Of a stretch of DNA of 13,023 nt, positions 7,431 through 13,023 are shown piece by piece. Position 1 is the stretch's first letter. Every line of letters begins with the position of its first letter. Location: contig USQD01000027.1 of the NCBI GenBank assembly GCA_900556795.1, positions 1 to 13,023 of the forward strand. The letters are read 5' to 3'. The stretch is from an uncultured Prevotella sp. Its GTDB lineage: Bacteria > Bacteroidota > Bacteroidia > Bacteroidales > Bacteroidaceae. The notes beneath the pieces were generated by a model. That model did no database searches. It was not told where the DNA came from and worked only from the letters and a program-made list of their open reading frames with translations. The position numbers were made by a program, and so were the translations under genes.

Positions 7431-7438
7431 CAAAGGTA
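7431..7438 (-). promoter_or_regulatory. Promoter -7 box of the efflux operon
   Basis: TACCTTTG on the minus strand (7438-7431) matches the Bacteroidota TAnnTTTG consensus and is followed by CA, as is common. It lies 28 bp before the TolC-like start codon, giving a leader of about 20 bases. A -33 TTTG at the usual spacing is not clear, which would fit an activator-dependent promoter. Confidence 0.65.
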
Positions 7439-7526
7439 CGGAGTTTTGACCGAACAATCGCTTTAAATATTTCGCAGCGGATGGACGATTTGGGAATAAT
7501 AGTTCTTTTATCTCACATATTTTGTG

Positions 7527-7534
7527 TAATTTTG
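7527..7534 (+). promoter_or_regulatory. Promoter -7 box of the AraC-family gene
   Basis: TAATTTTG (7527-7534), followed by CA, fits TAnnTTTG and sits 52 bp before the ATG at 7587. The -33 region is weak. The 9-mer TGGGAATAA occurs on both sides of this box (7491-7499 and 7544-7552); it could be a binding site for the regulator itself or chance. Confidence 0.5.
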
Positions 7535-7586
7535 CAACCGAAATGGGAATAAAGAGATATAATAGCTTATATATAATAAGGTGTAG

Positions 7587-8411
7587 ATGGAATTATCTGA
7601 ATTAAGCAGTTATCAGGAAGCAAGCCTTTTTCGCTCTGGTTTGGAGGAATGGCAGGAGGGTCCGCAAGTATTGACTTACGGAGCGATATTGATTTGTAGA
7701 AAGGGAATGGCGATGCTGAATGTGAATTATAAGGATTGGGAACTTTATGAAGGGGCGGTGATAACGCTGTTTCCGAATGATGTAGTGGAATTGAAGATTG
7801 ACGGGAATTTCGAAGCCGAAATCCTGAAATATAATCCTTCCTTGCTTCGTGAAGCCAGTCTGCAACTAGAGCAGACGGTGTATTCTTCCTTGCGAAAAGA
7901 CCGCTGCCGGCAGGATACCCCCGTGGTGACAAACATCATCAATGGGATGTTTGCTCTTTTAAAAGTTTATTTTGACCAGTCGGAGTGTACTTGTATTTCC
8001 CAGTTGGTATTGTGTCAGCTAAAGGCGTTCTTCATCGGTTTTCATGAGTATCTTCAGCGCAATCCGCAATATCATCCTGATGAAGTGAAGTCGTATCGGG
8101 TAAGAGAACTGTTCAATCGGTTTATGATGTTGCTGGAACGGGATTTTAAGATTTCGAGAGATGTGAATTATTATGCAAGACAGATGAATATCTCTTCCAA
8201 GTATCTTACAAATATCGTGAGTCAGGTAACGGGGCACACTCCCAAAACCATCATTGACCAATACGTGATTCTGCAACTCAAGATGCAACTCAAGCGCAGC
8301 ACGCAAAGCGTCAAGGAGATGGCATGGGAGTTTCATTTCGCCGACGTCAGTTTCTTCTGCCGATATTTCAAGAAGCATACAGGTCTGACACCGCAGCAGA
8401 TAAGGTCGTAA
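7587..8411 (+). CDS. AraC-family transcriptional regulator, likely regulator of the efflux operon
   Basis: This 274-residue protein has an N-terminal sensing half (1-160) with no family I can name firmly, though its beginning is cupin-like in pattern (LICRKGMAMLNVNYKDWELYEGAVITLFPND). The C-terminal AraC DNA-binding domain spans about 175-274. The first helix-turn-helix is around YYARQMNISSKYLTNIVSQVTG (195-216) and the second around VKEMAWEFHFADVSFFCRYFKKHTGLTPQQ (242-271), the most conserved part of the family. The start at 7587 has AAGG about six bases upstream. The gene is divergent from the TolC-EmrA-EmrB-like operon with 183 bp between starts, the usual arrangement for a local regulator. 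Its 3' end overlaps the 3' end of the kinase gene on the opposite strand by 44 bp. Confidence 0.9.
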   Translation: MELSELSSYQEASLFRSGLEEWQEGPQVLTYGAILICRKGMAMLNVNYKDWELYEGAVITLFPNDVVELKIDGNFEAEILKYNPSLLREASLQLEQTVYSSLRKDRCRQDTPVVTNIINGMFALLKVYFDQSECTCISQLVLCQLKAFFIGFHEYLQRNPQYHPDEVKSYRVRELFNRFMMLLERDFKISRDVNYYARQMNISSKYLTNIVSQVTGHTPKTIIDQYVILQLKMQLKRSTQSVKEMAWEFHFADVSFFCRYFKKHTGLTPQQIRS

Positions 8412-10785
8412 TCACAACCTTCAGTTTTTCTCTGATCTCGGCTTCTTCTATCTCGCCGATGTATTCAGGTGACAGCGCCTTGAGTTCTTCGAGGCATCCC
8501 ATCTGCATCATGGTGGCGATAGGAAGGAGCTTATGTGCCGCCTTTCCTATGCGGTCGGTAGATAAGGATTCCTCTTCTAGGGCTTCTTTCAGGTTCTCGA
8601 GGTGTACGGCAAGTTCCTGCTTCACGGTATCGAGAATCTCTTTTGCCGCTTCTTCGTCGCCTCCGGCAAAAGCGAGGAGAGCATCCAGTTGAGGGTTGGA
8701 TTTCTGCTGGGATGATAAATCTGGCTGGGATGGAGTTTCAGACTGGGCATCCGGTAGAGGCTGGATATCCAGTTGAGGCTGGGAATCTATTCCCAAGATA
8801 GCAGATAACTTCTCCATGCTGAATGGCTTGAAAAGGCAATCATCGAAGCCTGCTTTCTGGAGCTGTTCCAAGATGCTCGTATCGTGAGCCGTCATTGCAA
8901 CCACTGTCATGTTGGTATGGTTGATGTGGGTAATCATCTCCATGCCATTCATTTCCGGCATTTCTATGTCCATCAGCATGAGGGCAGGTTGTTCGTTGTG
9001 CAAGATGGTGAGTGCTTCAATCACATGATTGCAAGCGAATACTTGCCAGGAATCGCCTGCTATGCGTCGCAGCATTTCCTGGAGAAGCTGAAGCTGAAGT
9101 TTGTCATCATCAAGAATCAAAACCTTATGGTTTACAAATTCTTGTGGAACTTTCTTTTGGTTGGCTGAGTTCTCTTCTTTTTGATAATCAGATGTTTGCA
9201 CTCTGCTCTCCTTCGAATCATCCTTTGGAGCTGGTTCAATAGGTAGCGTAACGATGAAGCAGGAACCTTTGCCTAAGGTGGAGTGAAGTTGAATTTCTCC
9301 ACCAAGCAGTGATACCAGTTCTTGGGTGATAGACAAGCCCAAGCCGGTTCCCTCAATACCCTGTGCGCTCTTTAGTCTGGTGAATGCTTGGAATACTTTC
9401 TGCTTTTCCTCATCAGTCATTCCCTTGCCAGTATCTTTCACGCTCAGGGTGAGTGTTAGCTTGCCCATGATTTTGGAAACTCGTGCTTTAATATTTACGC
9501 CACCGTGGTCGGTATATTTAATGGCGTTACTCACCAGATTATCCAATATCTGACGGATACGGAAGGCATCGGCTAGGAATAATTCCTTGTCTTTTTTCTT
9601 TTCCTGCAGATTTTCATTCTTGTTCATTCCAATTGGCATCTCATACGAAATGGATAAGCCTTTCTCTTCGGCTCGTAATCGCATTCCCTCTACCGATTCT
9701 TTCACCAGTTGGGCTGGAGAGAAAGAAACAGGTTGAACCTTCATCAATCCATTTTCCAACTGATGATAATCAAGAAGAGAAGCTACGAGTCTGGAAAGAT
9801 GAGCTGCTGAGTTCTTGATATTTTGAAGACATTCCATACCTTGTGCTTCGGTGACGTATTCTTTCATCAGGTCAATGAAGCCGGAAATGGAGGCTGCGGG
9901 AGCCTTGATATCGTGGGTAATGGTGAGAAGAAGTCGTTCACGTTGGTTCATGATGCGTTGAATTTCTTCGTTGGCTGCCTCAAGATTCTCCCGGTAGATG
10001 CGCTCTTTTCTAGCATCGCGCCAGATGAACCAAATCATGACGATAATTGCAAAGAGTGTTATTAGTGTGAGCAAACCTATTTGCCACAACAGTTGTCTGC
10101 GGGCTGCCATCGCTTTGTTGATGGCTTTCTGCATAGAGTCACGTTCCCTTTGGTGTACATCACTCAGTTGCTTGGCAGAACGTAAGGCAAGTTTGGTACT
10201 GACTATTTTCAAGTCTTCCATCTCTTTGTTGATACTTTCCTTATGATCTTGTGTAGCCACTTTCTCCTTCTTGTCTATCTGGTCCAGAATGTTGGCTACA
10301 TTTTCTGCCACATTCACAGGAGTTGTGATAGAATCAATGATGGCTCTGTTACTGTCTTGCTTGATGCTTAGCGTCTCTGCATGTTCTTTCTTGAATGCAT
10401 CGGCCAGTCGGCGGAAGAATCCTCGGCGGGTCTTCATCACTTCCACCGTTGTCTTCTTTGCCTCGTGGGTTTGTGGGGCTTTGGAATGTACCACGATAGA
10501 ATCTTTGCCTGTATTCAGACTCTTAACCTTATCGTGCAGATAATTGGGCGCAGATTTCCCTGCCATCGCATCAGAGAGTTGCTTCAGGTTCTTCTGTTCT
10601 TCTTTGAGCAGAGAAGTCATGGTACTGTCGGCAGCATCCTTTTTCTTGATGTACTCACGGGATGCTTCGTTGATGGCGATGATACTCTTGGTGTTGCTAT
10701 ATACAAGACTGATTGCCAAAATCATGATAATGGCAATGATGCAATAGCCGAGGGCTACCTTGAGTGGGATATTGTTCTTGTGCAT
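8368..10785 (-). CDS. Hybrid sensor histidine kinase with receiver and HPt domains
   Basis: This is an 805-residue inner-membrane sensor. TM1 (about 9-29) and TM2 (about 233-255) flank a ~200-residue, mostly charged, helix-rich extracytoplasmic region that I cannot match to a PAS, Cache or TPR sensor. A short linker leads to the HisKA domain with phospho-acceptor His291 (ITHDIKAPAASI). The ATPase domain follows: N-box with Asn416 and Asn420, DTGKGM at 451-456, GTGLGL at 479-484. The receiver domain (about 553-665) has acidic Asp559-561, phospho-acceptor Asp606, Thr632 and Lys653. A Gln/Pro/Ser-rich linker (about 667-699) leads to an HPt domain with His751 (AAHKLLP). All parts of an internal phosphorelay are intact. 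The likely partner is the sigma-54 response regulator encoded upstream on the same strand. A repeat-borne promoter precedes the gene. Confidence 0.93.
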   Translation of the reverse strand: MHKNNIPLKVALGYCIIAIIMILAISLVYSNTKSIIAINEASREYIKKKDAADSTMTSLLKEEQKNLKQLSDAMAGKSAPNYLHDKVKSLNTGKDSIVVHSKAPQTHEAKKTTVEVMKTRRGFFRRLADAFKKEHAETLSIKQDSNRAIIDSITTPVNVAENVANILDQIDKKEKVATQDHKESINKEMEDLKIVSTKLALRSAKQLSDVHQRERDSMQKAINKAMAARRQLLWQIGLLTLITLFAIIVMIWFIWRDARKERIYRENLEAANEEIQRIMNQRERLLLTITHDIKAPAASISGFIDLMKEYVTEAQGMECLQNIKNSAAHLSRLVASLLDYHQLENGLMKVQPVSFSPAQLVKESVEGMRLRAEEKGLSISYEMPIGMNKNENLQEKKKDKELFLADAFRIRQILDNLVSNAIKYTDHGGVNIKARVSKIMGKLTLTLSVKDTGKGMTDEEKQKVFQAFTRLKSAQGIEGTGLGLSITQELVSLLGGEIQLHSTLGKGSCFIVTLPIEPAPKDDSKESRVQTSDYQKEENSANQKKVPQEFVNHKVLILDDDKLQLQLLQEMLRRIAGDSWQVFACNHVIEALTILHNEQPALMLMDIEMPEMNGMEMITHINHTNMTVVAMTAHDTSILEQLQKAGFDDCLFKPFSMEKLSAILGIDSQPQLDIQPLPDAQSETPSQPDLSSQQKSNPQLDALLAFAGGDEEAAKEILDTVKQELAVHLENLKEALEEESLSTDRIGKAAHKLLPIATMMQMGCLEELKALSPEYIGEIEEAEIREKLKVVITTLSAAVSDLYAS

Positions 10786-10808
10786 GAGAAATCTATTTAC
10801 TTAATTAA

Positions 10809-10895
10809 CTTCTGCAAAAATAGTGCAAACGAGCGCAATGAAAGCTTGCTTTCAGATTGCCGAGTGCAGCTTATCTTCTGCAAAGATAATGCAAA
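10809..10895 (-). repeat. Promoter-bearing intergenic repeat element upstream of the kinase
   Basis: Two 21-bp direct copies (10809-10829 and 10875-10895) differ at only two positions; both begin CTTCTGCAAA and end TGCAAA. Between them lies a hairpin, TGAAAGC-TT-GCTTTCA (10839-10854), extended by GCAA(T)/ATTGC outside. Each copy contains a minus-strand TAnnTTTG box: TATCTTTG (10888-10881) and TATTTTTG (10822-10815). The proximal one is 30 bp before the kinase start. Similar TGCAAA...CGAG...TGCAGC blocks are, from memory, frequent in intergenic regions of Bacteroidales, so this is probably a dispersed element that supplies promoters. Confidence 0.75.
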
Positions 10896-10919
10896 AAACT
10901 GATTTAGAGAAAAGAATGG

Positions 10920-10966
10920 GCTAAAAACAAGTCAGGAGACCAATGAATATTATCATTAGTCTCCTG
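10920..10966 (-). terminator. Intrinsic terminator downstream of the small secreted-protein gene
   Basis: CAGGAGACCAATGA (10933-10946) and TCATTAGTCTCCTG (10953-10966) pair with one mismatch around a 6-base loop. On the minus strand the stem is followed by ACTTGTTTTT, a U-rich tract; on the plus strand no such tract follows. It lies 80 bp past the stop of the small gene and separates it from the kinase unit. Confidence 0.8.
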
Positions 10967-11046
10967 CCTAATTGAAAGCGAAGCGTAATTACTGATATTT
11001 TATATCTTTCTTTTTCTGTTTTATTACTGTTTTTTTGAAGGTGATA

Positions 11047-11262
11047 TTACTCAGCTACAGCTGAATCTGTTGTTGCTGTTGTAGAATCAGCTGGAGTTAC
11101 TTCTGGAGTTGACTTCTCTACTGTTGTGTCTGCAGGTTCTGCAGGAGCAACTGTGTCTACTGGAGCAACTGATGAAACACTTGCCATCTTGTTGTTGGCG
11201 AATACATTACTAACTGATACCATTACCATGGCAGCGATAGCTGCGAATACTAACTTTTTCAT
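11047..11262 (-). CDS. Small secreted Pro/Thr/Ser/Ala-rich acidic protein of unknown function
   Basis: This 71-residue protein has a clear signal peptide (MKKLVFAAIAAMVMVSVSNVFA, probable cut after Ala22). The mature part is only about 49 residues with no aromatic residue and no cysteine. It holds eight acidic and two basic residues, and is rich in Val, Ala, Pro, Thr and Ser (SSVAPVDTVAPAEPADTT, TPADSTTATTDSAVAE). It looks intrinsically disordered. I chose ATG 11262 because an upstream in-frame ATG (11322) would put a basic, AT-rich-encoded stretch before a complete signal peptide. The gene sits alone between the sigma-54 response regulator and its probable kinase, with a near-consensus sigma-54 promoter upstream and its own terminator. 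It is therefore the prime candidate target of that system. The function is unknown. Confidence 0.8.
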   Translation of the reverse strand: MKKLVFAAIAAMVMVSVSNVFANNKMASVSSVAPVDTVAPAEPADTTVEKSTPEVTPADSTTATTDSAVAE

Positions 11263-11354
11263 AATCTTTTTATTTTTTATTGTGAATATTATTTTTACTT
11301 TAATGAACCGTCTTACTTGCATTGTTGCTTATTTGCGAGTTCACAATCTAATAT

Positions 11355-11370
11355 CACAATCTGCGTGCCA
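11355..11370 (-). promoter_or_regulatory. Sigma-54 (-24/-12) promoter candidate for the small secreted-protein gene
   Basis: Reading the minus strand, TGGCACG (11370-11364), CAGA, then TTGTG (11359-11355) matches the sigma-54 consensus TGGCACG-N4-TTGC(A/T) at every specified base up to the final C of the -12 element, which is T here. The spacing between the -24 GG and the -12 G is correct. Predicted transcription starts near 11344, giving a leader of about 80 bases before ATG 11262. No TAnnTTTG box was found on this strand in the gap. Confidence 0.72.
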
Positions 11371-11436
11371 AAAGATTCCTTATTTTGTAAATACTTGATA
11401 ATCAGTTGTTATGTCTTTTTGTACCAAATTTCAACC

Positions 11437-11487
11437 TTGTGGAAGTTGTGGAACGAGTGTGGAATTTTTCCCCAAAATATTGGGGAA
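11437..11487. promoter_or_regulatory. Cluster of TTG(T/G)GGAA sites: enhancer-site candidate for the NtrC-type regulator
   Basis: TTGTGGAA occurs at 11437-11444 and 11446-11453, GTGTGGAA at 11457-11464 and TTGGGGAA at 11480-11487. The inverted form TTCCCCAA is at 11468-11475, making a perfect 8-bp-arm palindrome with the last site. Start-to-start steps from 11446 on are 11, 11 and 12 bp, about one helical turn each. The cluster lies about 93-143 bp upstream of the predicted sigma-54 start, the usual range for activator sites. The palindrome is not followed by a T-run on the minus strand, so it is a poor terminator for the regulator gene. Confidence 0.6.
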
Positions 11488-11493
11488 TGTTCC

Positions 11494-12891
11494 TCAGATT
11501 CCGTACTTCTTCATCTTGTTATATAGCGTCTTTCTATCTACTGCAAGCAATTGTGCAGCTTTGCTCTTGTTGCCTCCTGCTGCTTTCAGTGCTGCCTCTA
11601 TACGTTGCAGTTCTGTTTCCTCATCATGCAGGGTGGTAGGAGACTGAGGTTGAATATGCGCCATGCTCTGTTCCAGTTCTGTTACTCCAATGTATCTGCC
11701 TGTGGCAAGAAGAGTGGCACGTTTCATCACGTTATTTAATTCGCGAAGGTTGCCGGGCCAGTTATAAGAGGCGATTCGTTCCTTTGCTTTACCATCGAGT
11801 CCTTCCACGTTTCTATTGAGCTCCTTGTTGGCATGTTTGATAAAGAGGTCGGCAAAGAGGAAGAGGTCGGCACCACGGTCTTTCAGCTCAGGCATGTAGA
11901 TGGTAAACTCGTTGATGCGGTGGTAGAGGTCTTCGCGGAAGTTTCCCTCTGCTACACGCTGTGCCAGATTTTCGTTGGTGGCGCAAACCAGTCGGATGTC
12001 AATATCAATTTCCTTATTGCTGCCTAGTGGACGAATCTTTCGCTCCTGAAGGGCACGGAGCAGTTGTACTTGCACTTCATAGTTCAAGTTTCCCATCTCG
12101 TCCAGGAAGAGGGTACCGCCATTTGCTATTTCGAAAGCTCCCTTTTTGTCTTGGTCTGCTCCTGTAAAGGCTCCCTTACTATGGCCGAAGAATTCTGATG
12201 CTGCCACATCCTTTGGAATGGCTCCACAGTCGAGTGCAAAGAAAGGTTTTCCTGCCCTCTGACTTAATTCATGAATGCGACGAGCTACATATTCCTTACC
12301 CGTTCCGCTTGCACCTAGAATGAGAACTGACATAGGGGTAGGAGCAACCAAAGATACGAAACTATAGAGTTTTCTTGAAGCTTCACTTTCACCTTCAAGA
12401 TATTTAGGAACATCTACATTTCCTTTAGATTCCGTATTTCCTGATACTTTTTTATTATCTATTGGCTCCTGATTTCCTGTTGCCTCCCTCTGCTCTATAT
12501 TTTTCTCTGATAGAGAGCTTGTATTGTGATTTTTTATGGCTTCCTTAATCTTTTCCAGGAGAATGTCCGGATGAAAAGGTTTGGCAACGTAATCTGTTGC
12601 ACCCGATTTCATAGCGAGTACTACGTTCTGAATCTCTGCATAGCTGGTCATGACAATGAAAGGTACTTGCACGCCATGCTTTCTCATCCATTGCAATAAG
12701 AAAATACCATCATGGTCTGGAAGACGGAGGTCGGATAGCACCAGATCAAATCCATTTTCCACCTTATCCCAAGTTTGTATAGCTGCTTTTACCGAAGTCG
12801 TCTTTTCAACTTCGAATCCTTTCTTCTTGAGCCATGTCTGAATCATGGTTCCAAATGTGATGTCGTCTTCAACTATTAGTATTTTTTCCAT
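11494..12891 (-). CDS. Sigma-54-dependent response regulator (NtrC family: REC-AAA+-Fis HTH)
   Basis: This 465-residue activator has three complete domains. The receiver (1-120) has Glu8/Asp9/Asp10, phospho-acceptor Asp54, Thr82 and Lys104. The AAA+ domain (about 165-400) has Walker A GASGTGKE (193-200), the sigma-54-contacting loop GAFTGA (240-245), Walker B LFLDE (261-265) and the WPGNLREL sensor region (378-385). The Fis-type helix-turn-helix ends the protein (NKSKAAQLLAVDRKTLYNKMKK, 441-462). The receiver-AAA+ linker (about 121-162) is unusually Asn/Ser/Lys/Glu-rich. The start at 12891 is chosen because MEKILIVEDD is the normal receiver beginning; a longer frame from 12957 would extend upstream of the predicted transcription start. 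The kinase two genes down is the likely phosphodonor. The intact GAFTGA loop predicts direct activation of sigma-54 promoters, one of which lies just downstream. Confidence 0.95.
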   Translation of the reverse strand: MEKILIVEDDITFGTMIQTWLKKKGFEVEKTTSVKAAIQTWDKVENGFDLVLSDLRLPDHDGIFLLQWMRKHGVQVPFIVMTSYAEIQNVVLAMKSGATDYVAKPFHPDILLEKIKEAIKNHNTSSLSEKNIEQREATGNQEPIDNKKVSGNTESKGNVDVPKYLEGESEASRKLYSFVSLVAPTPMSVLILGASGTGKEYVARRIHELSQRAGKPFFALDCGAIPKDVAASEFFGHSKGAFTGADQDKKGAFEIANGGTLFLDEMGNLNYEVQVQLLRALQERKIRPLGSNKEIDIDIRLVCATNENLAQRVAEGNFREDLYHRINEFTIYMPELKDRGADLFLFADLFIKHANKELNRNVEGLDGKAKERIASYNWPGNLRELNNVMKRATLLATGRYIGVTELEQSMAHIQPQSPTTLHDEETELQRIEAALKAAGGNKSKAAQLLAVDRKTLYNKMKKYGI

Positions 12892-12945
12892 ATCATTACA
12901 ATCTTTCTGTCTCTTTGTCTTCTCAAGATAAAACAATTTCGTGCG

Positions 12946-12977
12946 CAAAGTTAGCATTATTATTTGGAATCAGCAAA
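12946..12977 (-). promoter_or_regulatory. Bacteroidota-type promoter of the response-regulator gene
   Basis: On the minus strand TTTG (12977-12974), a 20-base spacer and TAACTTTG (12953-12946) match the Bacteroidota TTTG-N19-21-TAnnTTTG promoter in both elements and spacing. Transcription would start near 12940, giving a leader of roughly 50 bases before ATG 12891. This is the best-formed promoter in the window. The remaining bases to the window end are AT-rich with no other feature seen. Confidence 0.8.
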
Positions 12978-13023
12978 GAAAAAGTGTTTAATTGTCAGAT
13001 TTTACAAAAGATTATAATATATA

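Noticed and set aside
11263..11322. 20-residue N-terminal extension of the small secreted protein
   Set aside because: A complete signal peptide starts at the internal ATG (11262), and the extension is a Lys/Ile-rich translation of an AT-rich leader.
11468..11487. Perfect palindrome as a terminator of the response-regulator gene
   Set aside because: On the minus strand the stem is followed by AAAA and TTCC, not a U-run. It also shares its half-site with the neighbouring direct repeats, so a binding site fits better, though a role in 3' end formation is not excluded.
11411..11647. Plus-strand frame with CGSC-like cysteines across the regulator gap
   Set aside because: It runs through the proposed binding-site cluster and then antisense to the regulator's helix-turn-helix; no leader or promoter supports it.
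12892..12957. 22-residue N-terminal extension of the response regulator
   Set aside because: The extension covers the predicted leader and the -7 box, and receiver domains begin at MEKILIVEDD.

Overview
The window looks like a chromosomal segment from a Bacteroidota bacterium, most likely Prevotella/Segatella or a close relative. The support is: A-rich leaders without strong Shine-Dalgarno sequences, several TAnnTTTG promoter boxes typical of the phylum, a TonB-dependent receptor paired with a lipoprotein, and the overall style of the proteins. The genus is an inference from protein and intergenic style, not from a marker gene.

Layout. (1) Positions 1-2096, plus strand: the C-terminal end of a TonB-dependent outer-membrane receptor, then a probable lipoprotein with a beta-helix-like fold. 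A strong, nearly symmetrical hairpin terminator follows. (2) Positions 2163-2377: a non-coding spacer holding a 73-bp nested palindrome built from 21-bp tandem units. (3) Positions 2378-3317, minus strand: a short-chain dehydrogenase with two unusual hydrophilic insertions. It has its own promoter box, and a perfect 13-bp palindrome lies at the predicted start of transcription. (4) Positions 3341-7403, minus strand: a three-gene drug-efflux operon in the order TolC-like channel, EmrA/HlyD-like adaptor, EmrB-like 14-TM transporter. A divergent AraC-family regulator (7587-8411) is the likely local regulator. (5) Positions 8368-12977, minus strand: a two-component system in three transcription units. 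These are a hybrid histidine kinase with receiver and HPt domains (8368-10785), a 71-residue predicted secreted protein (11047-11262) and an NtrC-type sigma-54-dependent response regulator (11494-12891).

The most interesting signal is in the 231-bp gap between the response regulator and the small secreted protein. It contains a near-consensus sigma-54 promoter (TGGCACG-N4-TTGT) pointing at the small gene. Upstream is a cluster of five copies of TTG(T/G)GGAA, four of them spaced 11-12 bp apart, where enhancer sites for an NtrC-type activator would be expected. No TAnnTTTG box was found on that strand in the gap. Together the locus reads as a self-contained circuit: a membrane kinase, a four-step His-Asp-His-Asp phosphorelay, a sigma-54 activator, and a neighbouring gene for a tiny, acidic, Pro/Thr/Ser/Ala-rich exported protein. 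That output protein has no function I recognise. The regulatory link is inferred from sequence only.

Other notable structures are a promoter-bearing repeat element upstream of the kinase, a 44-bp tail-to-tail overlap of the AraC and kinase genes, and low-complexity insertions or linkers in several proteins.
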